DNA of 64,000 bases from Prochlorococcus sp. AG-409-F19 (GCA_003215795.1 QCJV01000003.1:1-64000), one strand, 5' to 3'; shown: positions 10,551 to 20,307, counted from the first letter of the stretch. Notes: generated by a model from the sequence alone, not told the origin. Program-made: numbers and translations.

Positions 10551-11009
10551 ATGCCTCTTTTATTATCTGGTCAAGATTTTCGCAATGATCTTGAAGCTGC
10601 AGGTTGTCTTGCAATTACTACTCCTTTGGAAGGTGGATCTGAGACCAGGCTATTAAGACGTCTCAGAGCGGCGGGTTATAGAACTCAAATCTCATCTGTT
10701 AGAGGATTAGGCGACCCATCAGTATTTCTTTTCAACCTTCATGGGATCAGGCCTCCTCATCTAGGTCATCAGAATGTAGGAAGAAATGGTGCATTAGGAG
10801 AAGTGCAACAAGTGATGCCCCAAGCTAATGAATTACTTGCAGAAGACAAATTATTGGCTCTTTGGTTGCTAGAAGGACAAGTTCTTTCTCGTTCGGAGCT
10901 ACTTTCTTTATGTGATGTATGTGAAAAAGAGAATAGACTCAAAATAATTATCGAAATGGGAGGATCACGAGTCCTTAAGTGGCAGCCAATGCGAAGTTTT
11001 CTCAACTAA
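10551..11009 (+). CDS. ndhN: NAD(P)H-quinone oxidoreductase subunit N
   Basis: NdhN is one of the oxygenic-photosynthesis-specific subunits of NDH-1, the thylakoid complex that takes electrons from reduced ferredoxin to plastoquinone in respiration and cyclic electron flow. The 152-residue product shows NdhN features: a start near [18 protein letters not shown], a [18 protein letters not shown] segment and [11 protein letters not shown] in the middle. It is soluble, with no membrane span. It is followed 18 bp later by ldpA on the same strand, a pair kept together in many cyanobacteria and probably cotranscribed. Confidence 0.92.
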   Translation: MPLLLSGQDFRNDLEAAGCLAITTPLEGGSETRLLRRLRAAGYRTQISSVRGLGDPSVFLFNLHGIRPPHLGHQNVGRNGALGEVQQVMPQANELLAEDKLLALWLLEGQVLSRSELLSLCDVCEKENRLKIIIEMGGSRVLKWQPMRSFLN

Positions 11010-11027
11010 AAGGCCTTATAAACTACA

Positions 11028-12056
11028 TTGTCGAAAAGTTATTATTCAAATAAATCTGCCCTAGAAAGTGGAACATGGGTCAAATTGATTTGTGGTGCTA
11101 GTAATGAAGACCTGCCTTCTATCACAGACTTATGTGCCGTTTATGGGGCCGCCGGTGTTCATTGCGTCGACGTAGCCGCTGACATTGCAGTAGCTGCAGC
11201 TGCACGAGAAGGGCTTAAGTGGGTTGAAAACAAATTAGGGAAAAAGCCTTGGCTAATGATTTCAGTCAGTGATGGGACAGATATTCATTTTAGAAAAGCT
11301 TCTTTTGAGCCAAGATTCTGTCCAAAAGAATGTCCGCAGCCATGTTTAAAAGTTTGCCCTACAAATGCAATAAGTGAAACACTAGGAGTAATTGAAGATC
11401 TTTGTTATGGATGCGGGCGATGCTTACCAGCATGTCCACTAGAACTAATCAAAGAAGAAAATAACCTTTTGGAGATTAAAGATTTCGGCCCTTTGGTTTC
11501 CAGAATTAAACCTGATGCTGTTGAAATACATACCGCTCCTGGACGTATGAAGGAATTTGAGCGGTCTGTAAAAGCAATTTTGCAATCACAAGTTCAATTA
11601 GAAAGAGTTGCTGTTAGTTGTGGGTTAGAGGGGCATGGAATTACCAAAAACGAGCTATCAAAAGAACTATGGTCTCGCTATGAATGTTTACGACGATATA
11701 AGCAGAAAGCAATTTGGCAACTTGACGGTCGGCCAATGAGTGGAGATTTAGGCATTGGAACTGCAAAAGCTGCGATATTGCTATTAGAAAAAATACAACC
11801 CATAGCTCCACCTGGGCCTCTTCAACTAGCAGGCGGAACGAATGAAAAGACTATTCATCACATACAAAGCAATCATTGCTTAGCAGGAATCGCATTCGGA
11901 GGATTTGCTAGGAAATTAATACAACCTTTCTTAATAGAAGCCAAAAAACAAAACAAAAAACTCATTGAATGCCCAGAAGCTTTAAATCAAGCAATCAAGA
12001 TGGCCCAAGTGCTGGTTAATCCCTGGTTGAGGAAGGGATTTGGCGAAAAGTGTTAA
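11028..12056 (+). CDS. ldpA: LdpA, iron-sulfur protein linked to circadian light input
   Basis: LdpA (light-dependent period) is a cyanobacterial 4Fe-4S protein that in Synechococcus elongatus helps the clock sense redox state. The start is TTG at 11028. The 342-residue product carries two ferredoxin-type clusters of cysteines at about residues 97-143: one in CPKECPQPCLKVCP and one in CYGCGRCLPACP. The N-terminal GTWVKLICGASNEDLPSI and the GVHCVDVAADIAVAAAA segment match the family. Many Prochlorococcus have a reduced clock, so its role here may be only redox-related; that is inference. Confidence 0.88.
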   Translation: MSKSYYSNKSALESGTWVKLICGASNEDLPSITDLCAVYGAAGVHCVDVAADIAVAAAAREGLKWVENKLGKKPWLMISVSDGTDIHFRKASFEPRFCPKECPQPCLKVCPTNAISETLGVIEDLCYGCGRCLPACPLELIKEENNLLEIKDFGPLVSRIKPDAVEIHTAPGRMKEFERSVKAILQSQVQLERVAVSCGLEGHGITKNELSKELWSRYECLRRYKQKAIWQLDGRPMSGDLGIGTAKAAILLLEKIQPIAPPGPLQLAGGTNEKTIHHIQSNHCLAGIAFGGFARKLIQPFLIEAKKQNKKLIECPEALNQAIKMAQVLVNPWLRKGFGEKC

Positions 12057-12164
12057 CTTACAAAAAGCCCAAAAATTATATAAAAATCCACCCTGACTCA
12101 TATCAATCAAAAACCATGTCGTGATGAGATGAACTTGGTTAGTCCACAATGTGCAATTATTTTG

Positions 12165-12171
12165 TATAAAT
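12165..12171 (+). promoter_or_regulatory. Likely -10 element for tRNA-Gln
   Basis: TATAAAT, a near-consensus -10 element, lies 31 bp upstream of the tRNA-Gln 5' end, in the gap after ldpA. A good -35 element is not evident, which is common in this group. Confidence 0.4.
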
Positions 12172-12201
12172 GAAGGGTCCCTTTTAGGGGTCACCTATCA
12201 A

Positions 12202-12273
12202 TGGGGCGTCGCCAAGCGGTAAGGCACCGGGTTTTGGTCTCGGCATTCCTAGGTTCGAATCCTAGCGCCCCAG
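12202..12273 (+). tRNA. tRNA-Gln (UUG)
   Basis: A 72-nt cloverleaf: acceptor TGGGGCG pairs with CGCCCCA at 12266-12272, followed by discriminator G. The T-arm contains GGTTCGAATCC. The anticodon stem CCGGG/CTCGG encloses the loop TTTTGGT, giving anticodon TTG at 12234-12236. CCA is not encoded. Confidence 0.97.
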
Positions 12274-12288
12274 TTTCTGAATTATCTT

Positions 12289-13059
12289 GTGTCAAAACAA
12301 CCTATTTTAGTTTTTGACTTTGATGGAGTCATTGTCGATGGATTGGTTGAATACTGGAATAGTTCTAGGAAAGCATGTTTAAAATTATTGGGGAACAAAA
12401 AGTATGAAGAGCAATTACCACTAATAGCACCAGATGCTTTTCGGAAAGTACGGCCTTGGGTCAAAAATGGATGGGAGATGGTTCTTCTAACAGCTGAATT
12501 ACTGAGAACGGATAGTCCTATTAAAAATCCAAAACAATTTTCTGATGAGTACCAAAACAACTGCCATAAGGCTCTGAAATTCTGGAATTGGAATCCCAAG
12601 CAATTGCAAATTGAACTAGATAATGTTCGTAAACAGGCAATTCACGAAAACAAAGAAAAATGGTTAGCCAGCCATCATCCATTTTCAGGAGTGATTAATA
12701 GGATTCAAAAACTAAAAAATGAAAACATAGACTGGGCTATCTTAACTACAAAAAGTACTGAATTCACTGCACAACTTCTAAGTTATTACAACCTTTTTCC
12801 AACGCTCCTATATGGTTACGAAAGAGGGAACAAGCCAGAAATTTTGCTGCAAATTTCAAATGATTATTTAATCCAAGGATTCATAGAAGACCGTAGAGCA
12901 ACTCTAGAAACAGTATTAAATACACCTAGTATTAGCTGGATCCCCTGTTATCTGGCAAATTGGGGATACCTCAAAGACAATGATGATCAAGGGTTACCCA
13001 TAGGGATTCAATTGCTAAAACAAGAAAATTTTATGTGCCCAGTAGCAGATTGGCCTTGA
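12289..13059 (+). CDS. HAD-superfamily hydrolase-like protein
   Basis: The start is GTG at 12289. The 256-residue product opens with the HAD motif I in ILVFDFDGVIVDGL (nucleophile Asp and acid/base Asp), has a motif II-like Thr in WAILTTKST at about residue 155, a Lys in RGNKPEILLQI and an acidic motif IV-like IEDRRATLE near residue 203. These residues are what a phosphatase-type HAD enzyme needs. The substrate is unknown. It lies between tRNA-Gln and recA on the same strand. Confidence 0.8.
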   Translation: MSKQPILVFDFDGVIVDGLVEYWNSSRKACLKLLGNKKYEEQLPLIAPDAFRKVRPWVKNGWEMVLLTAELLRTDSPIKNPKQFSDEYQNNCHKALKFWNWNPKQLQIELDNVRKQAIHENKEKWLASHHPFSGVINRIQKLKNENIDWAILTTKSTEFTAQLLSYYNLFPTLLYGYERGNKPEILLQISNDYLIQGFIEDRRATLETVLNTPSISWIPCYLANWGYLKDNDDQGLPIGIQLLKQENFMCPVADWP

Positions 13060-13067
13060 CTCGCTAG

Positions 13068-13081
13068 CGTACGTGTGTACT
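13068..13081 (+). promoter_or_regulatory. LexA-type SOS box upstream of recA
   Basis: The 14-bp sequence CGTACGTGTGTACT matches the cyanobacterial LexA consensus RGTACNNNDGTWCB at every constrained position except the first (C instead of A/G). It sits 54-67 bp upstream of the recA start codon, where a repressor would cover the promoter. Match to the consensus is seen directly; repression by LexA is inferred. Confidence 0.65.
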
Positions 13082-13134
13082 AATAGCAGAAGAAGTGCGA
13101 AAACTTTCTCTTAAAACTCACACAAATAATCACA

Positions 13135-14274
13135 ATGCCCGCTGAAATCAAGCCAGGTCAAGCTTTAGCTTCCGGTAGTCAAGCAAGTCATACTCAATCA
13201 AGCGAAAGAGACAAAGCCTTAAGCCTTGTTTTAGGTCAGATAGAAAGAAATTTTGGCAAAGGTTCCATTATGAGGCTAGGAGACGCATCCAAGATGCGCG
13301 TAGAGACCATATCAACTGGAGCCCTGACTCTTGATCTTGCCTTAGGTGGCGGATACCCTAAAGGAAGAGTTGTAGAAGTATATGGGCCAGAAAGTTCAGG
13401 AAAAACAACACTCACCTTACATGCGATAGCAGAAGTCCAAAAACGTGGTGGTGTCGCAGCTTTTGTCGATGCAGAACATGCTCTTGATCCAGTTTACGCC
13501 GCTTCCCTGGGTGTTGACATTGAGAATCTTCTCGTCTCCCAACCAGACACCGGAGAAATGGCTCTGGAGATTGTCGACCAATTAATTCGATCCGCCGCAG
13601 TAGATCTAGTAGTTGTTGATTCCGTAGCAGCACTTACTCCCAGATCAGAGATTGAAGGAGAAATGGGAGATCATGCAGTAGGTAGTCAAGCACGGTTAAT
13701 GAGTCAGGCGATGCGAAAAATCACTGGTAATATTGGTAAATCTGGATGCACAGTAATCTTCCTCAATCAGTTGCGTCTCAAGATAGGAGTCACATATGGC
13801 AATCCTGAAACAACTACTGGTGGAAATGCTCTCAAGTTTTATGCCTCCGTTCGCCTCGACATCCGAAGAATTCAAACATTAAAAAGAGGTACAGAGGAGT
13901 ATGGAATACGTGCCAAAGTAAAAGTTGCAAAAAATAAAATCGCTCCTCCATTTCGAATTGCTGAATTTGATATCCTTTTTGGGAAAGGTATCAGTACCTT
14001 AGGCTGTTTACTGGACATGGCTGAAGAAACAAATATTGTCACTCGCAAAGGTGCTTGGTATAGCTATGAAGGAGACAATATAGGTCAAGGTCGCGACAAT
14101 ACAATTACTTGGCTAGAAGAAAATTCTGATGCCAAAGAAGCAATAGAGAAAATAGTCCGGCAGAAGTTAACCGAAGGTTCTGAAGTTAGTGCCAATTCTA
14201 TGCGACCTCTTGCAGCAGCAGCTCGTACACAAAATACAACACATGTCATAAGGAAGGTGTCGAGCGCTGCCTAA
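13135..14274 (+). CDS. recA: Recombinase RecA
   Basis: RecA forms filaments on single-stranded DNA, drives homologous strand exchange and triggers LexA self-cleavage. The 379-residue product has Walker [10 protein letters not shown] (about residues 83-91), Walker B-like [12 protein letters not shown], the L2 loop region [28 protein letters not shown], and the C-terminal domain. The first ~25 residues form a cyanobacterial-type extension before the conserved core. A LexA-like box lies just upstream. Its stop codon directly abuts the convergent DUF2839 gene. Confidence 0.98.
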   Translation: MPAEIKPGQALASGSQASHTQSSERDKALSLVLGQIERNFGKGSIMRLGDASKMRVETISTGALTLDLALGGGYPKGRVVEVYGPESSGKTTLTLHAIAEVQKRGGVAAFVDAEHALDPVYAASLGVDIENLLVSQPDTGEMALEIVDQLIRSAAVDLVVVDSVAALTPRSEIEGEMGDHAVGSQARLMSQAMRKITGNIGKSGCTVIFLNQLRLKIGVTYGNPETTTGGNALKFYASVRLDIRRIQTLKRGTEEYGIRAKVKVAKNKIAPPFRIAEFDILFGKGISTLGCLLDMAEETNIVTRKGAWYSYEGDNIGQGRDNTITWLEENSDAKEAIEKIVRQKLTEGSEVSANSMRPLAAAARTQNTTHVIRKVSSAA

Positions 14275-14526
14275 TTAATGTAGATCTGCAGGGATCCACC
14301 ATCCCGCCGCAGGTCCGATAAAGCGTACAACTACCCATATCACAACCAAACATCCTATCCCAAACCAACCTGCTTTAATACTTATATCAAAGAACTGATC
14401 TCTTTGTTTCTGTGTCACAGGTAACCATTGAACAATGCGAGGGGATTCATCAACTCTCTTCTTTGCTTTACTCTTAGTGTTTCGTGGCAAAAGGCCCTCT
14501 TCGGCCCTGCGGCGAGCTTCACCCAT
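14275..14526 (-). CDS. DUF2839 small membrane protein
   Basis: An 83-residue protein with a basic N-terminus (MGEARRRAEEGLLPRNTKSK), a middle PRIVQWLPVTQKQRDQFF segment, and one hydrophobic span (AGWFGIGCLVVIWVVVRFIG, about residues 51-70). This layout matches the cyanobacterial DUF2839 family, whose function is unknown. It converges on recA with no spacing between the stop codons, an arrangement often kept in picocyanobacteria. Confidence 0.85.
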   Translation of the reverse strand: MGEARRRAEEGLLPRNTKSKAKKRVDESPRIVQWLPVTQKQRDQFFDISIKAGWFGIGCLVVIWVVVRFIGPAAGWWIPADLH

Positions 14527-14574
14527 ATTTTATTTGTAGGATGAGATTAGTCTAAGTAAGAAAAAAAAATCCGC

Positions 14575-16005
14575 TTAATCAGGTAAAAGACGGTCTAAAG
14601 GAATCCATGGTTGAAGGGAATCAAATACATTTCTTCCCCATGCGCGTGCACGCAAGCGACCATCTAAAATAGCAATCCTTCCGTGATTCTTTCTGACAGG
14701 TAATACCAACCTTGGCAAAAGACGAAGAAGTTCTGGTAGAAGCAAATCTCTAAACCAATCTAACCCTTGCTTCTTGAATGCCTCAACTCTCGCAGCAGTT
14801 AAAGGTGATTCCAAACTACTAATTGGCAACAATCCAACGATCAATTGCTCTGGAGCCGGTATTTGATCTTGAGAGGCAAGCCACCATGCAGAAGTACAGC
14901 AAATAATTCCATTAGCATCCGGTGCAGTAGCGCAAAAAACAACTCTTTTCCCAAATTCAGCAGCAAGCTCAGACGTTAATTTTCTAAGCAATTGATCATC
15001 ATCTATAAGAATGATTGTCAGCCCTTGTCTGCCTAGAACAAGGCGACGAGATTGGTCTAATAAATGCGCAGAGAAACACTCTGTATTAGGCAACGGTTGC
15101 CTACAAGGAACAAATAGTCGTATCGGCTCTTGATGAATAGGACCACCTAAGGTAACTCTGACATTAATGATTTCATGAAAAGATCTGAATTCATTATCAG
15201 ATGAGGTGCTCAATGTAATAAATGGATGATCGACAAATAGTTGGTGAAGAGTCTGCAATGGTTCTAATGGCTGTAAATGCCAAGTCCAATCAAGAAGTTT
15301 ATAGTCCAGTTGAGCCCAGCTAGCCCACCCACCAATTATTGCCTTCAAGACAGTAGGCCATGGTTTAGGAGGTTGAGGAAATACACCTACTAAATCTCTT
15401 AATGCAGATATGTTAGTCAAGTCCATTCTCATCAATACATTCGGTCTAATGACTAATGAAAACAGTTTCCGAGTCAAACCCTCATGCAAATCAACTAATG
15501 TTGAAGATACCGAAGGATACGCTCTACACAGACAATCCCAGTCAGAACAGGAAACTTGAATAGACATTGCTTCTCTTAATCGTCTTGATAACAGTTCTGC
15601 TTCTGTAAAAATCAATTGCTTAGAGCCAAGGGAAGTTTGGTTATATACATTCAACAAATCCTCATAATTAAGAACCCAAACTTTCTCATCAGTGGGCGGA
15701 TCTAAGCCTTCCCAAAAGGCAAGATCAAACCCCTCATTTTTTAACCTCGGAATTTCTACTTGAAATAACCTTTGTTTCTGCGATGGTGTAACAACTAGAA
15801 CAGCACCACAACTGTTTAAACATAAAGGAATCAGTACACCTAACCAATAGTCGTTAGGGTTAGCACCTTCAAGATGAAAAATAGACTTATCTCTTCGTCG
15901 TATGCTTCTTGCAACCAATCGACTTAATGTTAAATTATGAGGCCAAAGTAAAGAATCCTTATTTAAAAGCTTCTTCACATAATTATGGGCATATACCTCA
16001 ATCAT
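14575..16005 (-). CDS. Helicase-related protein with degenerate motifs
   Basis: A 476-residue soluble protein. Parts resemble superfamily 2 helicase architecture: a VLVVTPSQKQRLFQVEIPRL segment like motif Ia at about residues 69-88, a KQLIFTEAELL segment where a DEAH-type motif II would lie, and a C-terminal LVLGRQGLTIILIDDDQLLRKL stretch. No clear Walker A GKT is present; the corresponding region reads FHLEGANPNDYWLG. I recall that genes at this position next to recA in picocyanobacteria are annotated as possible helicases, but the catalytic motifs here are too eroded to claim activity. Confidence 0.45.
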   Translation of the reverse strand: MIEVYAHNYVKKLLNKDSLLWPHNLTLSRLVARSIRRRDKSIFHLEGANPNDYWLGVLIPLCLNSCGAVLVVTPSQKQRLFQVEIPRLKNEGFDLAFWEGLDPPTDEKVWVLNYEDLLNVYNQTSLGSKQLIFTEAELLSRRLREAMSIQVSCSDWDCLCRAYPSVSSTLVDLHEGLTRKLFSLVIRPNVLMRMDLTNISALRDLVGVFPQPPKPWPTVLKAIIGGWASWAQLDYKLLDWTWHLQPLEPLQTLHQLFVDHPFITLSTSSDNEFRSFHEIINVRVTLGGPIHQEPIRLFVPCRQPLPNTECFSAHLLDQSRRLVLGRQGLTIILIDDDQLLRKLTSELAAEFGKRVVFCATAPDANGIICCTSAWWLASQDQIPAPEQLIVGLLPISSLESPLTAARVEAFKKQGLDWFRDLLLPELLRLLPRLVLPVRKNHGRIAILDGRLRARAWGRNVFDSLQPWIPLDRLLPD

Positions 16006-16087
16006 TTAATAGAATTATTTAACAAATAAAATTTCTACCCTATATTGAGCATAAGACAAAAGTGAAGAGGGATCTATTCAAAAATTA

Positions 16088-16933
16088 ATGAAAATTGACC
16101 GTGTTGGCATTGTTGGGCTTGGGCTTATTGGCGGTTCAATAGGTCTAGAACTGCAAACCAAAGGTTACGAAGTCTTTGGTCTTGTCAATAAAAGCAAGAC
16201 TGCAGAAAGAGCTAAAGAAAGAGGCCTGGCCCAAGTTATCAGTACAAATTCTAATATCCTTTCAAATTGCTCACTTGTGATCTTAGCAATGCCATTGGAA
16301 CAACTCATCAATCCAACTTCAGAGCTCGTTAGTGCATTACCAAGAAATGCCGTAATTACAGATGTAGGTTCTGTAAAAAAGCCAGTATTAGAAATATGGC
16401 AAAAATTACATGCTCGTTTTGTAGGTAGTCATCCAATGGCCGGAACAATTCAAACTGGTGTAGAAGCTGGTCGAAAACATTTATTTAATAATCGTCCATG
16501 GATAGCAACACCTGTAGAAACAACTGATTTAGAAGCACTGGATGCTGTACGTCAACTAGTTGTTACTCTGAAAAGCAAATGGATTACCACAGATCCTGAA
16601 ACACACGATCAAGCAGTCGCTTTAATATCTCATTTACCTGTATTTATAAGCACCGCATTACTTCAAACAGTTACCAAAGAACCCAACAAATCCTTGCTAA
16701 AGCTTGCAAAGACAATTGCATCAAGCGGCTTCCAAGATACAACACGCATAGGTGGTGGGAACCCTGACCTTGGGGTAGCAATGGCATCAAATAATACATC
16801 CGCTTTATTAAATGCAATTACTTCTTATCGTTCATCACTAGATAAGTTAGAAAAAATGATTGAAACAAAAGAATGGGATCAATTGAAGAGTGAGCTATCA
16901 GCAAGTCAATTGAGTCGACCAGATTTTTTATAA
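16088..16933 (+). CDS. tyrA: Arogenate/prephenate dehydrogenase
   Basis: TyrA makes tyrosine by oxidative decarboxylation; cyanobacterial enzymes usually use arogenate and NADP+. The 281-residue product has an N-terminal dinucleotide fold (VGIVGLGLIGGSIGLEL), the TDVGSVKKPV strand and the catalytic-histidine segment GSHPMAGT near residue 117, followed by the helical dimerisation domain. The length fits the compact monofunctional form without an ACT domain. Confidence 0.92.
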   Translation: MKIDRVGIVGLGLIGGSIGLELQTKGYEVFGLVNKSKTAERAKERGLAQVISTNSNILSNCSLVILAMPLEQLINPTSELVSALPRNAVITDVGSVKKPVLEIWQKLHARFVGSHPMAGTIQTGVEAGRKHLFNNRPWIATPVETTDLEALDAVRQLVVTLKSKWITTDPETHDQAVALISHLPVFISTALLQTVTKEPNKSLLKLAKTIASSGFQDTTRIGGGNPDLGVAMASNNTSALLNAITSYRSSLDKLEKMIETKEWDQLKSELSASQLSRPDFL

Positions 16934-16938
16934 AAAAA

Positions 16939-18447
16939 TTATTTCGTTAAAGTAAGTTCTCTCCCATCTTCAGACATTAGTTGCCTACAAGCCATAACAG
17001 CAGATTGACTAACTCCAGCTGTACCCTCTCCAGGGTAAATAGAATCTCCACATAGCCAAAGACCTTTCATAGGCGTTCTACTGGACAATCCAAAAGGGCC
17101 AAATGTAGTGGGTGTCTGTCCTAAGCCTCCAACAATACCTTGTGGACGTCCAGTCCATCTTGCAAAGCTTCTAGGTGTAGCTAATTCTTTATGAAGCCAC
17201 TTTTTGGACTCAAGAGCAAATTGGGCATTTAATACTTTAAGAATTTTCCCCAAGATCAAATCTTTGCGATATAGATACTCCGATCGACTATAGCCGGACC
17301 AAGATGTAACATCAGTAAAAAGACTTGCAATTACTGTTGCATGACCGCTAGGAGCACGTCCATCTCCCTCAAAACTAATAGAAACAAAAATTGAACCAAG
17401 TTCCTCTACCACAAGTTGAAAATGTCCTGCGCAATATGATGGAAGGTGACTACGGAGAATCGCACCATAAAAAACAATCGCTCCACTTGGTTGAGACAAT
17501 GTTTCTAATCTATTTCGATAATTTGTAGGAAGCTCAGTTCTATTATTGGGAATTAACTCCAGAAGAGATTGTGGAGGTAAAGTAAAGACAATATTTTTAG
17601 CGTGAAAGTCTAAAGACTGTTTTTTTTGAGTATTGACCTTTAACTGCCAAGTATTGGTATTTTTAGAAAGACCCACAACCTTATGACTTAAAAGTAATTT
17701 GCCTCCATCTCTTAAAAAGCAAAAAAGCAATTGATCACTCAGTTTCTGCATAGACCCTTTCAGGTGCCACAAGCCAAGTGGAGCCTGTGCCATTTGAAGC
17801 ACAGTTGCGCCATATAAAGCGGCAGTTTTATCACTCGGCCCTTGAGAGTAAAGTTTTAATTGGTAATCCAAAAACTTTCTTAATCGTTGATCGTGATGAC
17901 ATGAGCAAAGCCAAAGCAAATCAGCAATAGATGATCTAGTAAATACTCCTGTCAAGAAATTCACAGATCTAGTAGACTTTAAAAATTGCTTGAAATCCCA
18001 AAAATTTTGAATCGGTAAGATAGGGTCACTTCCAGCAAAAGACCAGTTACTAAGATGTAATTGATTACAGAGGATCCAAAAAAGCTCACTTCCAGGAAAA
18101 TGTTTTCTTCTTTCTGCTTCCCATTTCAAGGAATCATGCCAAAGGTGTATTGGCTCCTGGCCCTCTCCAAGATGAACTATACATGCAGGATCTAACACTT
18201 CAGCAACAGGCTTGGAACAATGAAGATGTCTAAATATCCGATCATGAATGCCCCCATTCTCGAAACCTGCTACTTGAGTAGCTCCTACATCGAAAACATA
18301 AGGACCGCGACTAAATGTTCCAGCACAGCCACCTGTTTGAGTATGAGCTTCGAGCAACATAACTTCTTTTCCTTCATGAACCAACAACGCAGCCGCTGTT
18401 AAGCCAGCTATCCCTCCCCCAACAACAATTACTGATTCATCTGTCAT
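16939..18447 (-). CDS. crtD: CrtD/CrtH-type carotenoid desaturase or isomerase
   Basis: A FAD-dependent enzyme of the phytoene desaturase superfamily. The ATG at 18447 gives 502 residues and places the FAD-binding VIVVGGGIAGLTAAALL right at the N-terminus, as usual. Further family features are LLEAHTQTGGCAGTFSRG and the C-terminal GLWLCGDSIYPGEGTAGVSQ. It looks closest to the CrtD (C-3',4' desaturase) group, but CrtH-like cis-trans isomerases share all these motifs, so the exact reaction is uncertain. It is divergent from the kinase at 18483, with 35 bp between starts. Confidence 0.78.
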   Translation of the reverse strand: MTDESVIVVGGGIAGLTAAALLVHEGKEVMLLEAHTQTGGCAGTFSRGPYVFDVGATQVAGFENGGIHDRIFRHLHCSKPVAEVLDPACIVHLGEGQEPIHLWHDSLKWEAERRKHFPGSELFWILCNQLHLSNWSFAGSDPILPIQNFWDFKQFLKSTRSVNFLTGVFTRSSIADLLWLCSCHHDQRLRKFLDYQLKLYSQGPSDKTAALYGATVLQMAQAPLGLWHLKGSMQKLSDQLLFCFLRDGGKLLLSHKVVGLSKNTNTWQLKVNTQKKQSLDFHAKNIVFTLPPQSLLELIPNNRTELPTNYRNRLETLSQPSGAIVFYGAILRSHLPSYCAGHFQLVVEELGSIFVSISFEGDGRAPSGHATVIASLFTDVTSWSGYSRSEYLYRKDLILGKILKVLNAQFALESKKWLHKELATPRSFARWTGRPQGIVGGLGQTPTTFGPFGLSSRTPMKGLWLCGDSIYPGEGTAGVSQSAVMACRQLMSEDGRELTLTK

Positions 18448-18482
18448 ATACATAAGACTATTCAACTTTCACAGAAAATCAC

Positions 18483-19376
18483 ATGGATTTGAATCTTCAA
18501 GAACAAATCACAGGCAGTAATGGTCCTATGTCTGGAGAAAAAATTATAGAAGTCAATTCAGTTAGCGGAGGGTGTATTCATCGTGCCTGGAAAATAAAAT
18601 TAGCAACCGGACAACAGTTGTTCGCAAAAACTACATCAATAAAGCATTTCCCAATGCTTGAATATGAAGCCAGTGGGCTTGCAGCTCTAAATAAACAAAT
18701 CGATCAAGATTATTTAATAATTCCCAAACCAATAGCGATTCAACGATTAGAAGCAAATTCAATACTCATTCTGCCTTGGATAGAGTTTGTTCAAGGAAGT
18801 GAAAACAAACTTGGGCAAGGTCTTGCAATGCTTCACCAACAGTCCGCACAACATCATCAAAAGAATTTTGGATGGGGAGTAGATGGATTTATTGGAGTGA
18901 ACCCACAAATTGGGGGGTGGAATAAAAGTTGGGGAAAATGTTTTGTAGAGCTACGGTTAACTCCTCAAATAGAAATGGCAAAACAATGGACTCTAGATTT
19001 CGATCAACTAAAGTTCAAAACCAAACTGATTAAATGTTTAGAAAAACATAATCCAATCCCTTCTATAGTCCATGGTGATTTGTGGAGTGGCAATGCTGCT
19101 ATATACAAAAATGGGAAAGGAATACTTTTTGATCCTGCTATTTGGTGGGCAGATAGGGAGGTTGATATCGCAATGACCAAATTATTTGGTGGTTTTTCTG
19201 AAACCTTTTACAAGTACTATGAAAAAACTTGGGAACTCCCAAAGGGTCACCAAGATAGGGTTGAGATATACAATCTTTACCACCTATTAAATCACGCAAA
19301 CATATTTGGTGGATTCTACAAACAGAGAGCCATTACAAGCATCAAGAAAATTAATACTCTTTTAGAGAAATATTAA
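18483..19376 (+). CDS. Fructosamine/ketosamine-3-kinase family protein
   Basis: Members phosphorylate sugars attached to amines, which lets damaged (glycated) proteins lose the adduct. The 297-residue product has the phosphotransferase fold: LFAKTTSIKHF with a candidate ATP-binding Lys near residue 50, the catalytic loop in SIVHGDLWSGNAAI near residue 199, and LFDPAIWWADREVDIAM as the metal-binding segment. The pattern HGDLWSGN plus DPA-WWADRE is distinctive for the fructosamine kinase family. Confidence 0.87.
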   Translation: MDLNLQEQITGSNGPMSGEKIIEVNSVSGGCIHRAWKIKLATGQQLFAKTTSIKHFPMLEYEASGLAALNKQIDQDYLIIPKPIAIQRLEANSILILPWIEFVQGSENKLGQGLAMLHQQSAQHHQKNFGWGVDGFIGVNPQIGGWNKSWGKCFVELRLTPQIEMAKQWTLDFDQLKFKTKLIKCLEKHNPIPSIVHGDLWSGNAAIYKNGKGILFDPAIWWADREVDIAMTKLFGGFSETFYKYYEKTWELPKGHQDRVEIYNLYHLLNHANIFGGFYKQRAITSIKKINTLLEKY

Positions 19377-19382
19377 TTTTCT

Positions 19383-19751
19383 TCAATCTATGTATTCCTT
19401 CCTTATATTTTGAACTTTCTCAAGGACAGCATTGCGTTTTTCACTAGTAGTAAGGTTTTGCCAGCTCCACTGACCAACAACCACAATCCCCAAAAGTTCT
19501 AATAAGCCTGGCAAAATTGGGAAAAAATTAACCGTATCAACAACTACTTTAATAACAATTTGGGCAACAATTACAACTGCAATAATTCCAGCAGCCTTAC
19601 CATATTTACCCATTTGAGACCAATCGACTTTCCCAAGCATTTCATTTGCTTGGCTCATAAAGTCACTCGCACGGTCTGAGATGGTCTGCCCAGCGGGGGC
19701 TGACTCATTATTGTTAGAGTCTTGATTTGACTCAGGACTAGCTTCACTCAT
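19383..19751 (-). CDS. CAAD-domain thylakoid membrane protein
   Basis: The ATG at 19751 gives 122 residues; a TTG two codons upstream is less likely. The N-terminal third is Ser/Asn/Glu-rich and probably disordered. It is followed by an amphipathic segment and two hydrophobic spans (AAGIIAVVIVAQIVIKVVVD and LPGLLELLGIVVVGQW), then LTTSEKRNAVLEKVQ. This is the cyanobacterial aminoacyl-tRNA synthetase appended domain (CAAD), here as a free protein related to plant CURT1-type thylakoid proteins. The exact role in cyanobacteria is not settled. Confidence 0.85.
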   Translation of the reverse strand: MSEASPESNQDSNNNESAPAGQTISDRASDFMSQANEMLGKVDWSQMGKYGKAAGIIAVVIVAQIVIKVVVDTVNFFPILPGLLELLGIVVVGQWSWQNLTTSEKRNAVLEKVQNIRKEYID

Positions 19752-20307
19752 TACCAATTGCTTACAATTGAATGTTGAGCTGAGTGTATCTAAATAATCA
19801 TTTGAGCGCCAACATTAATTTAGAGATAATGCCGAACCCTCATAGAGAGAGGACCGAACAAGCATTACTAAATCAAGAACCTCAGTAAATTCAATTCAAT
19901 CGCACTTCAGAAAGAATTATTCGTTACAATTCTTTGTTGCAATTATAGAAGGACATAAAACGATGATCAAAAGCGTATGAAAGAAGTTTGCAAATAACGC
20001 TCACTATTCTTAAAAAAATTCAATTGGGAATGCAAATAAACTAGATTACTAACAGAATGATTCAATTCTATATAGGCTTTCTCTTCAATATGAAGAAAAT
20101 AAGCCAGAGAAGGTTGGGAAGAATCAAAGAAATGAAAGTAATGGGTTTAAGCTGACTCACTCAATCGTAAGTATAAATAGAGTTCTGAGCTATAAATGCT
20201 TTTTTCAGCTAGTAAAAAGAGCTGAATAATCTGAGATATTTTCCTATAATTAAACAAAACGATTTCCACCAATACTCTTTAAGAAAAGGTCTTTAGGGTT
20301 CAACAAC
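19752..20307. other. 556-bp AT-rich intergenic region
   Basis: This lies between the divergent CAAD gene and the moeB-like gene. I see no convincing ORF, tRNA or T-tract terminator in it. One inverted repeat, TTCAGCT/AGCTGAA with a 9-nt loop, lies at 20204-20226, about 80 bp before the moeB start. Confidence 0.6.

Noticed and set aside
20204..20226. TTCAGCT/AGCTGAA hairpin before moeB as an sRNA or terminator
   Set aside because: T-run lies on the wrong side for plus-strand termination and no promoter or conserved motif is visible.
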